From NCBI GenBank assembly GCA_024408505.1, contig JAKSUZ010000004.1, forward strand, positions 17,368 through 81,367: DNA of 64,000 nt, written 5' to 3'. The notes under the pieces were generated by a model. The model searched no databases, was not told the origin of the DNA, and was given only the letters and a program-made list of their open reading frames with translations. Both the position numbers and the translations under genes were made by a program. Origin of the DNA: Bacilli bacterium. Lineage in GTDB: Bacteria > Bacillota_I > Bacilli_A > RFN20 > CAG-826. This document shows positions 8,734 to 17,199 of this stretch, one piece after another. Position 1 is the stretch's first letter; every line of letters starts with the position of its first letter.

Positions 8734-10641
8734 ATGAAAACAAAAATCTATACCTACGATTGTCTAGTAATTGGTAGTGGCGCAGCAGGATATAACGCCA
8801 TTAACCGTTTAACTGAAGATAAAAGTAAAAAATCAGCTTTAATCACTGAAGGAGTGATGATGGGAACATCACGTAACACCGGCAGTGATAAACAAACTTA
8901 TTATAAATTAGGCTTATCTGGTGATTCTCCAGATAGTGTAATTGCGATGGCGAATAATTTATTTGCGCCTGGATCAGTGGATGGAGATAATGCATTAGTA
9001 GAAGCAGCGCTTTCTCCACGTTGTTTCCTTAATCTTTGTGAATTAGGCGTTGCTTTCCCACACAATCGTTATGGAGAATATATTGGTTATAAAACCGATC
9101 ACGATCCATTTGAAAGAGCGACAAGCGCTGGTCCATTAACTAGTAAATTTATGACCGAAGCGCTTGAAAAGAAAGCCAAGAAATTAGGGGTAAAGATTTT
9201 CGATAATTTATACGCCGTAAAAGTTTTAAAACAAAATAATCAAGTAATTGGCTTAATTACTTTAGATAAGAAGACTGGTGAATTTGTTTTATTTAATTCG
9301 CCAAACATTATAATGGCGACTGGTGGCCCGGCTGGTATTTATAAAAATAGTGTTTATCCAACTTGTCACACTGGTTCAACTTCATTAGCAGTTCAAGCAG
9401 GCGCTAAATTACAAAACCTTAGTGAATGGCAATACGGTTTAGCAAGTATCGCTCCTAGATGGAATGTCTCAGGAACATATATGCAAGTATTGCCTCGTTT
9501 TGTCTCAATTGATACTAAAGGTAAAGAATATGAATTCTTAGCAGATTATTTCTCTGATAAATATGAAGCCTTGAATAATATATTCTTAAAAGGTTATCAA
9601 TGGCCATTTGACTCTAATAAAGTTCTTAAAGGATCATCGGTGATTGATTTACTTGTGTATCGCGAAATTACTTTTAAGCATCGTCGAGTGTATTTAGATT
9701 ACACCAAGAATCCATTTAATTTAAAAGCAATTGATTTAAATAAATTAAGTAATGAAGCTAAAACCTATTTAGTTAAAGCCGGCGCAAAACAAAAAACACC
9801 AATTGAAAGACTTAAACATATGAATCAACCCGCAATTGATTTATATAAGTCTAAAGGTTTAGATATCACTAAAAAATATTTAGAGATTGCGCTTTGCGCA
9901 CAACACCATAATGGTGGTGTGGCGGTTAATAAATGGTGGGAGACTAGTGTTACTGGTTTATTTGCTTGTGGCGAATGTGCTGGCACACATGGAGTATCTC
10001 GTCCCGGTGGTAGCGCGCTTAATGCTGGTCAAGTTGGATCACTTCGTGCTACTCAATTTGTGATTAATAGTAAGCGCAAAGGAATTAGTAATAATGCATT
10101 CATTAAAATCGCTAACAAAGAACTAAATGATGAAATTAAATTCGTTAATAAAGTTCTTAAGAATAAAGATAATGTTTATAGCTTAATTGATAACGCTGGT
10201 AAACGCATGAGTGATTATGGTGCAGCGATTCGTGAATTAGCGAATATGAATAAAGCATTCGCGTTAACGCAAAAAGACTACAAACAATTAGATAAAGTTG
10301 GCGTTAAAAACAAAACCGACTTAGTCAACGCTTATAAATATAAGGATATCTTGATTACCCAAATGGCAGTGTTAACAAGTCTACTTGATTTTGCTAAAAC
10401 TATTAAGAAGACTCGTGGCTCTGCTTTATATTATCAAAAACACGGTAAATTAAGAGTAGGACTAGATGAAATCTTCCGCTTTATTCCAGATGATGGAAAG
10501 AGTAAAGGCAAAGTCCAGGAAGTAAGTCTAGTTAAAAATACTTTTAAAGTTAATTGGCGTGATACTCGTCCAATTCCACATGAAGATAATTTCTTCGAGA
10601 ATGTGTGGAGACGATATCGCGAAGATAAAAATATATTCTAA
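8734..10641 (+). CDS. FAD-dependent oxidoreductase, fumarate reductase/succinate dehydrogenase flavoprotein type
   Basis: 635-aa flavoprotein. The N-terminal dinucleotide motif VIGSGAAGYNA binds FAD. The region around SRNTGSDKQTYY, the HHNGG segment, and GLFACGECAGTHGVSRPGGS match the FAD-binding-2 family of fumarate reductase, L-aspartate oxidase and succinate dehydrogenase flavoproteins. No signal peptide, so cytoplasmic. It begins 2 nt after the SDR and is followed at 16 nt by a TIM-barrel gene. Together with the OYE-like protein it suggests a redox step on a sugar skeleton; a two-component relation between them is possible but not shown. Substrate unknown. Confidence 0.82.
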   Translation: MKTKIYTYDCLVIGSGAAGYNAINRLTEDKSKKSALITEGVMMGTSRNTGSDKQTYYKLGLSGDSPDSVIAMANNLFAPGSVDGDNALVEAALSPRCFLNLCELGVAFPHNRYGEYIGYKTDHDPFERATSAGPLTSKFMTEALEKKAKKLGVKIFDNLYAVKVLKQNNQVIGLITLDKKTGEFVLFNSPNIIMATGGPAGIYKNSVYPTCHTGSTSLAVQAGAKLQNLSEWQYGLASIAPRWNVSGTYMQVLPRFVSIDTKGKEYEFLADYFSDKYEALNNIFLKGYQWPFDSNKVLKGSSVIDLLVYREITFKHRRVYLDYTKNPFNLKAIDLNKLSNEAKTYLVKAGAKQKTPIERLKHMNQPAIDLYKSKGLDITKKYLEIALCAQHHNGGVAVNKWWETSVTGLFACGECAGTHGVSRPGGSALNAGQVGSLRATQFVINSKRKGISNNAFIKIANKELNDEIKFVNKVLKNKDNVYSLIDNAGKRMSDYGAAIRELANMNKAFALTQKDYKQLDKVGVKNKTDLVNAYKYKDILITQMAVLTSLLDFAKTIKKTRGSALYYQKHGKLRVGLDEIFRFIPDDGKSKGKVQEVSLVKNTFKVNWRDTRPIPHEDNFFENVWRRYREDKNIF

Positions 10642-10657
10642 GGAGGATTATAAGAAT

Positions 10658-11518
10658 ATGATTAAACTTTGTGCCCCAACGGATGAAGCAGCCGTAAACA
10701 TTGATGACGCCATTAAAGCAATGCGCAGCATGGGCATCAGTCTAGCAGAAATCCGTGATGTTAATGGAATTAATGTGCTTGATTTTACCGATGAACAAGC
10801 TAATGAATTTTATGAGAAATTAAAAGCTAAAGGAATTGATGTATGGGCGATTTCTTCGCCAATTGGTAAACGCGATTTACATATTGATTTCGGCGCTTAT
10901 CAAGATCGAGTCGCTAAAGCCATTCATATGGCGCAAATTTTCCATGCTCCTCATATAAGAGTGTTCTCATTCTTTGAGCACAACAATAATCCAGACGAAG
11001 TTGTCAAACGTTTAAAGTACGTTCTTGATGAAGCAACTAAAGTTGGAATTAAAGTTTGCCTAGAAAACGAAAAAGATTCTTATGGAGAAACTCCAGAAAG
11101 AATGATTGAACTTTTAGATAAACTTCCTGGTATGTTAATGGTCTATGATTCATCTAACTACATTCAAGTAGGCGTTCCAGCTGAAAAGACTTTATCTATG
11201 GCGTTCCCTCGCGCTTATTATGTTCATTTTAAAGATGGCATTCATAAAGGTAATGATGCAGATATTGTTCCAGTTGGCGAAGGCGAAGCTAATATCGCTC
11301 AATTATTAAAATTATCCGCTTTACGTGATATGACTTTCTCAATTGAACACCATCTTCGTTATCCTAATGAAGGTGAAACCTTTGAACAAATTCAAAATAC
11401 ACAAAAATTCGTTTATCCAAATAGAACCGCTGCATTTTATGATGCAGTTGGTCATGCAAGAATGATGCTACTTAAAGCGGGCTATATGGAAATTCACGAA
11501 GGCTTATTTAAAAGATAA
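10658..11518 (+). CDS. Sugar phosphate isomerase/epimerase-like TIM barrel (copy A)
   Basis: 286-aa xylose-isomerase-like TIM barrel. The start at ATG 10658 is chosen because AAGGAGG lies 13 nt upstream and the protein then begins MIKLCAPTDEA, aligning with its paralogue at 22404 (MIRLCAFADEA). Candidate metal ligands lie in CLENEKD (Glu), MVYDSSNY (Asp), YVHFKDG (His) and IEHH (Glu). It sits directly before a Gfo/Idh oxidoreductase, a pairing also found in block B and known in pathways using 3-keto sugar intermediates, where the barrel acts as epimerase, isomerase or lyase. The specific reaction is unknown. Confidence 0.82.
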   Translation: MIKLCAPTDEAAVNIDDAIKAMRSMGISLAEIRDVNGINVLDFTDEQANEFYEKLKAKGIDVWAISSPIGKRDLHIDFGAYQDRVAKAIHMAQIFHAPHIRVFSFFEHNNNPDEVVKRLKYVLDEATKVGIKVCLENEKDSYGETPERMIELLDKLPGMLMVYDSSNYIQVGVPAEKTLSMAFPRAYYVHFKDGIHKGNDADIVPVGEGEANIAQLLKLSALRDMTFSIEHHLRYPNEGETFEQIQNTQKFVYPNRTAAFYDAVGHARMMLLKAGYMEIHEGLFKR

Positions 11519-11529
11519 GGAGATAAATC

Positions 11530-12663
11530 ATGAAAACTGTTCGTTATGGTTTAATTGGATTTGGCGCGCACGCTGAACAATGCTACGCTGAATTCATTCT
11601 TAAACAAAAATTAGTGAAGAACGCTACGATTACTGCGGTCACTGAACCAAGTGAAAAAAGACGTAAGATGATTCCAAATATCTTACCTAAGAGTGTTAAA
11701 GTCTTTAATGATTATAAGAAGATGCTAGCGAGTAAAACTATTGATGCAGCGATTATCACATCCCCACACCCATTTCACGCTGAGATGGTGATTGAATGCT
11801 TAAAACGCAATATCCCGGTAATGTGTGAGAAGCCTGCAGCAACTACCGCTTATGATGTAAAAAGAATGATTGCAACCTCTAAAAAGAGTAAAGCGCTTTT
11901 TGGTATGATGTTTAATCAACGTGCGCTAAATATTTATCAAAAGATGAAAGAAATGATTTCTAAAGGCGAAATCGGTGATTTACAAAGAATTAACTGGGTA
12001 ATTACTATGTGGTATCGTCCAGATCGCTACTACACCATCGCTCCTAACCGTGCGACTTGGAAAGGCGAAGGCGGAGGCTTAGTCATTAACCAAGCTTGTC
12101 ACCAAATTGACTTATTACAATGGATTATGGGTGAGCAGCCAATATGCGTAAATGGTTTTATGGATAATGGTAAGTGGCATCCAATTGAAGCGGAAGATGA
12201 CTTTACTTTGTTCTTACGCTTTAAAAATGGTGCAACTGGAACATTTATCTCTACTACTGGAGAATATCCAGGATGTAACCGACTTGAAATCAGTGGCACT
12301 AAAGGTAAATTAACCTGTGAAGGTGGTAAATTAACCTTCTATGAATCAAACGTTGATACTAAGAAGTTCTCTAGAACCGCTAAAGGTCCATATGATAAAC
12401 CAGGCTTTAAAGTAAGAGAAATTAAGATTCCTAAAGATAATCTTGAAGAACATATGAAGATTATGACGAATTTCACTAATGCAATCTTAGGTAAAGAAAA
12501 GCTTAAGATTCATGGCTCAGAAGGATTAAAAGCAGTTGAGATTATCAATGCTGCGCTTTATTCCGGTTGGCATAAAGGTGAAACGGTTAAGATTCCAGTT
12601 AACGAAGTAAAATACGTTAAGGAATTACAAACTAAAATTAAGAACTCAAAATTTAAGCATTAA
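11530..12663 (+). CDS. Gfo/Idh/MocA-family oxidoreductase (copy A)
   Basis: 377-aa NAD(P)-dependent sugar oxidoreductase. Rossmann start YGLIGFGAHAEQ; CEKPAA gives the EKP motif with its catalytic-region Lys; GGGLVINQACHQIDLLQW carries the expected active-site His. It is clearly paralogous along its whole length to the protein at 24007 (shared FGMMFNQR and NRATW/WRATW with GEGGG). The family oxidises or reduces a sugar hydroxyl, often at C3. It is preceded by a TIM-barrel gene and followed at 8 nt by a GPH permease, consistent with a single operon for uptake and conversion. Cytoplasmic. Substrate not assignable. Confidence 0.87.
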   Translation: MKTVRYGLIGFGAHAEQCYAEFILKQKLVKNATITAVTEPSEKRRKMIPNILPKSVKVFNDYKKMLASKTIDAAIITSPHPFHAEMVIECLKRNIPVMCEKPAATTAYDVKRMIATSKKSKALFGMMFNQRALNIYQKMKEMISKGEIGDLQRINWVITMWYRPDRYYTIAPNRATWKGEGGGLVINQACHQIDLLQWIMGEQPICVNGFMDNGKWHPIEAEDDFTLFLRFKNGATGTFISTTGEYPGCNRLEISGTKGKLTCEGGKLTFYESNVDTKKFSRTAKGPYDKPGFKVREIKIPKDNLEEHMKIMTNFTNAILGKEKLKIHGSEGLKAVEIINAALYSGWHKGETVKIPVNEVKYVKELQTKIKNSKFKH

Positions 12664-12671
12664 GGAGTTTT

Positions 12672-14165
12672 ATGGAAAAGACTATTTCTAGAAAAACCAT
12701 TGCCAGTCGAAGCGGAATTACTTGGAAAGATATTCTCTTCTACGCGATGGGTGATTTTGGCAACTGTTTTGTTTTTGCCATTAGTACATCATTACTAAAC
12801 GCTTATTACACCAAGTGTTTAGCATTTAACCCGCTTTACGTTATTATCATTTTCGCAATTGCACGTATTTGGGATGCAGTGAACGATCCAATCATGGGAC
12901 GTATCGCTGATAAGATGAAACCAAATAAACACGGTAAATATAAACGTTGGTTACTTTACATGGCGCTTCCTGCAGCTATTGTTTCGATTTTAATGATGAT
13001 TCAAATGGGCCCGATGGGCAAAGATGGAGACTTCTGTAATATTTGGTGGCAATACCTAGTCGCTGGTATTACTTATATCTTGTATGGTATGACTCTTACT
13101 GCCATCCAAATTCCTTACGGATCGTTAATTAATGCTGTAACCGCTGATGCTAAAGAAAGAGGCAAACTTTCAATGGCGCGTGGCATTGCTGGTAGTTTAG
13201 GTGGATTACCAGTTATCTTAGTTAAGATGTTTTGTTTAGTTGATAAAAAGGTTAATCCTACCGGTTTTGAATGGCAACCAATGATTATTGGTGTTGCGAT
13301 TTTAGGCGTATTCTCGGCTATCTTCCTATTCCTCTGCTATAAATACACTAAAGAAAGAAATATTGCTCAGCCCGCTCCAAGAGAAAAGGGCGCATTTAAA
13401 AAGAGCATCAACCGTATTGTTCACAACCGTTCAATGCTTTCAATTTGCACAATTGCAATTTTACTCGCAGGCGGAAGTATGTTTGGGGCAGTTATTTCCG
13501 TTTTCGTTTCAACCGATTTCTTTAATATGTCAGGTTTTAATACTGGCCTACCAGATATTCTTAATATCGGTGGCATTTTCTTAACTATGTTCTTTGTTCC
13601 TCCGATGGCAAAGAAGTTTGGCAAGAAAGAAGCTACTACAATGGGTGCTTTATTTTGCGTGGTAATTTATATTTTACAATTATGTATATTCTGGTTACCT
13701 CATCAAACTGAAGTTTATCCATATTACTTATATGTTCTATGTAACTTCCTAAGCGGACTTGGCTCTGGATTCTTTAACTGCTTACTCTGGGGTATGGTCG
13801 GTGACGCGATTGATGATATTTATATCAAAACCGGAATCCGTGAAGATGGTACATCATACTCAATCTTAATGTTCTTTAGAAAAGTCGGTCAAACTGTGGC
13901 GTTCTGTGGTGGCCAAGGTATCTTGATTGCGATTGGCTATGTCTCAGGAGTTAAATTAAGTGAATCTCAACTAACCATGTTCTGGTTCTTATCAAACGGC
14001 ATTCCACTTGTTTGTTTTGTTATTGCGGTGCTCTTATTTATCTTTTGGTATCCAATTAACAAGAATCGATTAGAAGAAATCCAAGACGCTAAAGAGTTAA
14101 TGCTTAGAAAAGAAGAAAGTGGATTAAAGGCTAATAAAAAAATAGCGTTAAATAAAGCAAAATAA
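12672..14165 (+). CDS. GPH-family glycoside/uronide:cation symporter (copy A)
   Basis: 497-aa polytopic membrane protein, about 12 helices, of the glycoside-pentoside-hexuronide (GPH) branch of the major facilitator superfamily. Seen: ARIWDAVNDPIMGRIADKMK with the conserved Asp after helix 2, KYKRWLLY, IQIPYGSL, and the C-terminal NKNRLEEIQDAKE segment. Family members such as UidB and MelB import glycosides or uronides with Na+ or H+. SD AAGGAG precedes the ATG. The closest paralogue here is the protein at 17200. It probably imports oligosaccharides or uronates released by the PL8 lyases; the ligand is inferred. Confidence 0.88.
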   Translation: MEKTISRKTIASRSGITWKDILFYAMGDFGNCFVFAISTSLLNAYYTKCLAFNPLYVIIIFAIARIWDAVNDPIMGRIADKMKPNKHGKYKRWLLYMALPAAIVSILMMIQMGPMGKDGDFCNIWWQYLVAGITYILYGMTLTAIQIPYGSLINAVTADAKERGKLSMARGIAGSLGGLPVILVKMFCLVDKKVNPTGFEWQPMIIGVAILGVFSAIFLFLCYKYTKERNIAQPAPREKGAFKKSINRIVHNRSMLSICTIAILLAGGSMFGAVISVFVSTDFFNMSGFNTGLPDILNIGGIFLTMFFVPPMAKKFGKKEATTMGALFCVVIYILQLCIFWLPHQTEVYPYYLYVLCNFLSGLGSGFFNCLLWGMVGDAIDDIYIKTGIREDGTSYSILMFFRKVGQTVAFCGGQGILIAIGYVSGVKLSESQLTMFWFLSNGIPLVCFVIAVLLFIFWYPINKNRLEEIQDAKELMLRKEESGLKANKKIALNKAK

Positions 14166-14182
14166 CAACAAACATATTTATT

Positions 14183-14191
14183 TGATATAAT
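14183..14191 (+). promoter_or_regulatory. Extended -10 promoter of PL8 module 3
   Basis: TGA followed by TATAAT (14186-14191). No good -35 is seen. The ATG of the lipoprotein is 10 nt past the -10 end (9-nt gap, AAATATAGT) and no Shine-Dalgarno sequence is present, so the transcript is expected to be leaderless or to have a leader of only 2-3 nt. Confidence 0.6.
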
Positions 14192-14200
14192 AAATATAGT

Positions 14201-15058
14201 ATGAAATTTATTAGATGTTTATTAATTGCATCACAGGCACTCATTTTTACTGCATGCGCTAAAAATGAAAACTTGCCTGAACGTAAGGATGGTTATACTT
14301 GTAACATTAAGTACACTATCGAAGATCACGATATAGTTAAAGTCGTTGATAGAACACCGGTCGCTCCAATGGATGAAGAATTCAGGTGTTCTTTTAATGT
14401 TGCTTACACGAGTAATCCTGAAGCTACTTGGAAAACTCTTCCATATTATCCAGGAAGCGGAATTGATAAAAAATATATTTATGGTGAATTAAGTGAATCT
14501 AATATTGAATATCGTATTCCTTCTAACGGCATCCGCGTTCTTATTGGTGGTAAAGAATATCCAAATTCATTTAATTTCTATTATGTTAGTAACACAGTTA
14601 ACTCATTAGTAATTAAAAAAGAGTATATGGTTAACGACATTGAAATTAAAGTAATGGCGGAACCTCACAAGAATTTAACTTTATACGGAATCGAATTTAG
14701 TGAAACACTTCTAAATCAAATTCAAGACAATAAACTCGACTTCACATTTGGATCAAATTACCAAAATGATAAGGAACCTACACCTGTAGCTGGGCACGAT
14801 AACGGACAAAAGTATATTGCTATACTAAATCAATGGGCTTACCCGGTTTTCGAGCACGATGCGATTGAATTAGATCTTACTGTTATAAATGGCGGTGACC
14901 CTCTACCTAACATTGTTGTTCGTACTGGCGCGCACTACGCAATGGAGGGTGTTGATTACACCATTAAATATACTCAAGATAAAAAAGGATGTCATATTAG
15001 CATTCCTAATTATGTTGTATGCGACCATTTAGCGTTTGCTGCAGAGGGAGAAAAATAA
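14201..15058 (+). CDS. Small lipoprotein partner of PL8 lyase (module 3)
   Basis: 285-aa lipoprotein, lipobox FTAC (Cys19), same family as those at 540 and 3445. The N-terminal unit carries IRVLIGGKEYPNSF, FYY and KKEYMVNDIEIKV; the C-terminal unit carries LPNIVVRTGAHYAMEG, DYT and CHISIPNYVVCDHLAF. Its stop overlaps the lyase start (TAATG), implying translational coupling and roughly matched synthesis. No enzyme motif seen. Function inferred as surface glycan binding or lyase accessory. Confidence 0.8.
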   Translation: MKFIRCLLIASQALIFTACAKNENLPERKDGYTCNIKYTIEDHDIVKVVDRTPVAPMDEEFRCSFNVAYTSNPEATWKTLPYYPGSGIDKKYIYGELSESNIEYRIPSNGIRVLIGGKEYPNSFNFYYVSNTVNSLVIKKEYMVNDIEIKVMAEPHKNLTLYGIEFSETLLNQIQDNKLDFTFGSNYQNDKEPTPVAGHDNGQKYIAILNQWAYPVFEHDAIELDLTVINGGDPLPNIVVRTGAHYAMEGVDYTIKYTQDKKGCHISIPNYVVCDHLAFAAEGEK

Positions 15059-17187
15059 TGAGAAAGACTAAATTTTTCTATTTTATTTCTACTGCCTTAT
15101 TAGCAATACCAATGACAATAAGTTGTTCAAAAGGCGATGACTTTACCATTTTGCGGAACGCTTATAAAAATTACCTTATCGAAACCATAAACACCGATTC
15201 GTATACAAAAAATGGTCCAGAAGCTTTATTAAACGATTTAAAAACCGAAACAATCCGCGGTGTACAAACATATTACTTCAAAGATATCGATTATAACGAT
15301 GACGGACATGAGACACCTAGTAGTTGGAAGGTAGCGAAGCATACTTCTGATATGCTAGCGATTGCGGTTGCTGCCGCAAAAACACACGATTCACGTTACC
15401 AAGACATTGCAGTTGGACTTACTTATAATTGGGTTTTTCATGATTATAAATGTGTTAACTGGTGGTTTAATGATTTAGGGTGTGGTGCTTCTTTATCAAG
15501 CACAGCGTTATTTGTTTTTGATGATTTAAATGAAGATGGCAAAACCGCTGTTCTTTCACGTGTAGCAAGACAAAGCTTCTATTACAACGAATCTTTATTA
15601 GCGCAAAGCGGATCCAACTTATTTGACTACGCTGACTGCTCGTTAAAATCTTCCATTATTCATCGTAATCGCGTTGAAATGGAATTCACTATTCAAAGAA
15701 TAGAAGATGAAATTGTTGATACTGCTGATGAGGGCTTTAAAAAAGATGGCTCGTTCTTCCAACATGGTCAATTAATACAAACGATGAGTAACTATGGTCG
15801 TAGTATTATTCGACTTGCCAATATTTTAACTTTAATTGATAAAACGAGTCGTCGCTTTAGCACTGATAAATTACAAATTTTAACTCACTTCATCTTAAGA
15901 GGTATTTCACGTGGTATGTTTAAAGGTTATTCTAACTACCTTGAAGCTGGTCGAGAATACGCTCGTGATGATGAAAGTTTTAAAGTCGATGCCTATGTTG
16001 GTCTAGAGAAATATCTTGAATTATCAAATTTACCAGCACGTCACGAATTTGAAGAATTTATCTTTAAATTAAAATCACGTCAACCTACTTTTAACGGAAT
16101 TACTTATTTCGAAGATTCTAAATTTGTAACAATGAACCTTGATGGTTTATATATGTCATTTGAAGGATCTGATCCAAATCTCATTAATACCGAAACAGTT
16201 AATGGTGAAAATATTCTTGGATTAAATTTATCTTATGGCACTAATACTTGTGTAATGGATAAAGGTAACGAGTATTATCGTATCGCACCGGTTTGGGATT
16301 ATAACTATATGCCTGGTACTACTTCTTATACAGTAGGAAGCGGAGAGACTTTTGAAAGCGCCGATGCTGAATTAAAAAGAATTGCTCTAGATGTTTATAA
16401 AGATACCGTTTTTGGACAAAAACTTCCAACAGGCAATGATTATGTGTATAGCGGCAGTTATGACAAAGATAATAATATCGCGGTTTTAATGCAACGCAGT
16501 TGTCACCATAAAGAAAATAACTTTACCGTTACATGTATTGCTTGCGAAGACGGAATGTTTTTAATGGGTGCAGATATACATTATGACGGAGGCGAAACTA
16601 GTATAACTAATCCTGATATGCATACCACAATTGAACAATGCTTTTATAAAGGAAAAGGCGAAGATACTTTTAAGGTATCCGAAGACGGCACTGAATTAAT
16701 TCATGGTAACGCTTATTACAAAGTTTATGGTATTAACGGCACTCCACCTGAGACAATTACAATACGCGGATTAACTCCTGATGGAACTGACATTGATAAT
16801 GAAGTGACAGGAAATTGGACTCGTAATAATGGCAAGAAAACAGGAGAAGATGCCACAGGTAATATTTTATTAGCCTATATCGATCATAAAGACAAGGGCG
16901 TTACAGACAATCCTGCTAGCTATGCCTACTCAATTCAACCAAAAAGTTATCATAGCGGCGAAGACATTCGTGATTTTAAACTAATTAATAACTTTAATAA
17001 CAAAAAAATCCAAGAAGTTAAATTGCCATCTGATGATGAAGGCTATTACAAAGCTGTTGTTGTAGCGTATGAAGATGTCAATACCGGTTACAAAACCTGT
17101 ACAGGTGAAGTTATTGAAAAGTTAGAAAAAGGTAAATTTTATATTGTCGAAGGACAAGAACCTAAACCTAAAGGAGGAATAATTTAA
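15058..17187 (+). CDS. Polysaccharide lyase family 8 lipoprotein (module 3)
   Basis: 709-aa lipid-anchored PL8 lyase. The start at 15058 gives a clean lipoprotein signal with Cys23 (TISC); an upstream in-frame ATG at 15019 is inside the previous gene. Signatures: NWWFNDLGCGA, Asn187 (GSNLFD), His236 (DGSFFQHGQ), Tyr246 (NYG), Arg299 and Arg303 (GREYAR), NTETVNGEN, and YMPGTTS. The His-to-Tyr spacing is 10 instead of the 9 in its three paralogues, a one-residue insertion in the active-site loop (TMSNYG versus TASYG). It ends 12 nt before a GPH permease. Likely acts on a uronate-containing glycosaminoglycan-type chain. Confidence 0.87.
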   Translation: MRKTKFFYFISTALLAIPMTISCSKGDDFTILRNAYKNYLIETINTDSYTKNGPEALLNDLKTETIRGVQTYYFKDIDYNDDGHETPSSWKVAKHTSDMLAIAVAAAKTHDSRYQDIAVGLTYNWVFHDYKCVNWWFNDLGCGASLSSTALFVFDDLNEDGKTAVLSRVARQSFYYNESLLAQSGSNLFDYADCSLKSSIIHRNRVEMEFTIQRIEDEIVDTADEGFKKDGSFFQHGQLIQTMSNYGRSIIRLANILTLIDKTSRRFSTDKLQILTHFILRGISRGMFKGYSNYLEAGREYARDDESFKVDAYVGLEKYLELSNLPARHEFEEFIFKLKSRQPTFNGITYFEDSKFVTMNLDGLYMSFEGSDPNLINTETVNGENILGLNLSYGTNTCVMDKGNEYYRIAPVWDYNYMPGTTSYTVGSGETFESADAELKRIALDVYKDTVFGQKLPTGNDYVYSGSYDKDNNIAVLMQRSCHHKENNFTVTCIACEDGMFLMGADIHYDGGETSITNPDMHTTIEQCFYKGKGEDTFKVSEDGTELIHGNAYYKVYGINGTPPETITIRGLTPDGTDIDNEVTGNWTRNNGKKTGEDATGNILLAYIDHKDKGVTDNPASYAYSIQPKSYHSGEDIRDFKLINNFNNKKIQEVKLPSDDEGYYKAVVVAYEDVNTGYKTCTGEVIEKLEKGKFYIVEGQEPKPKGGII

Positions 17188-17199
17188 TTATTAAAAATT

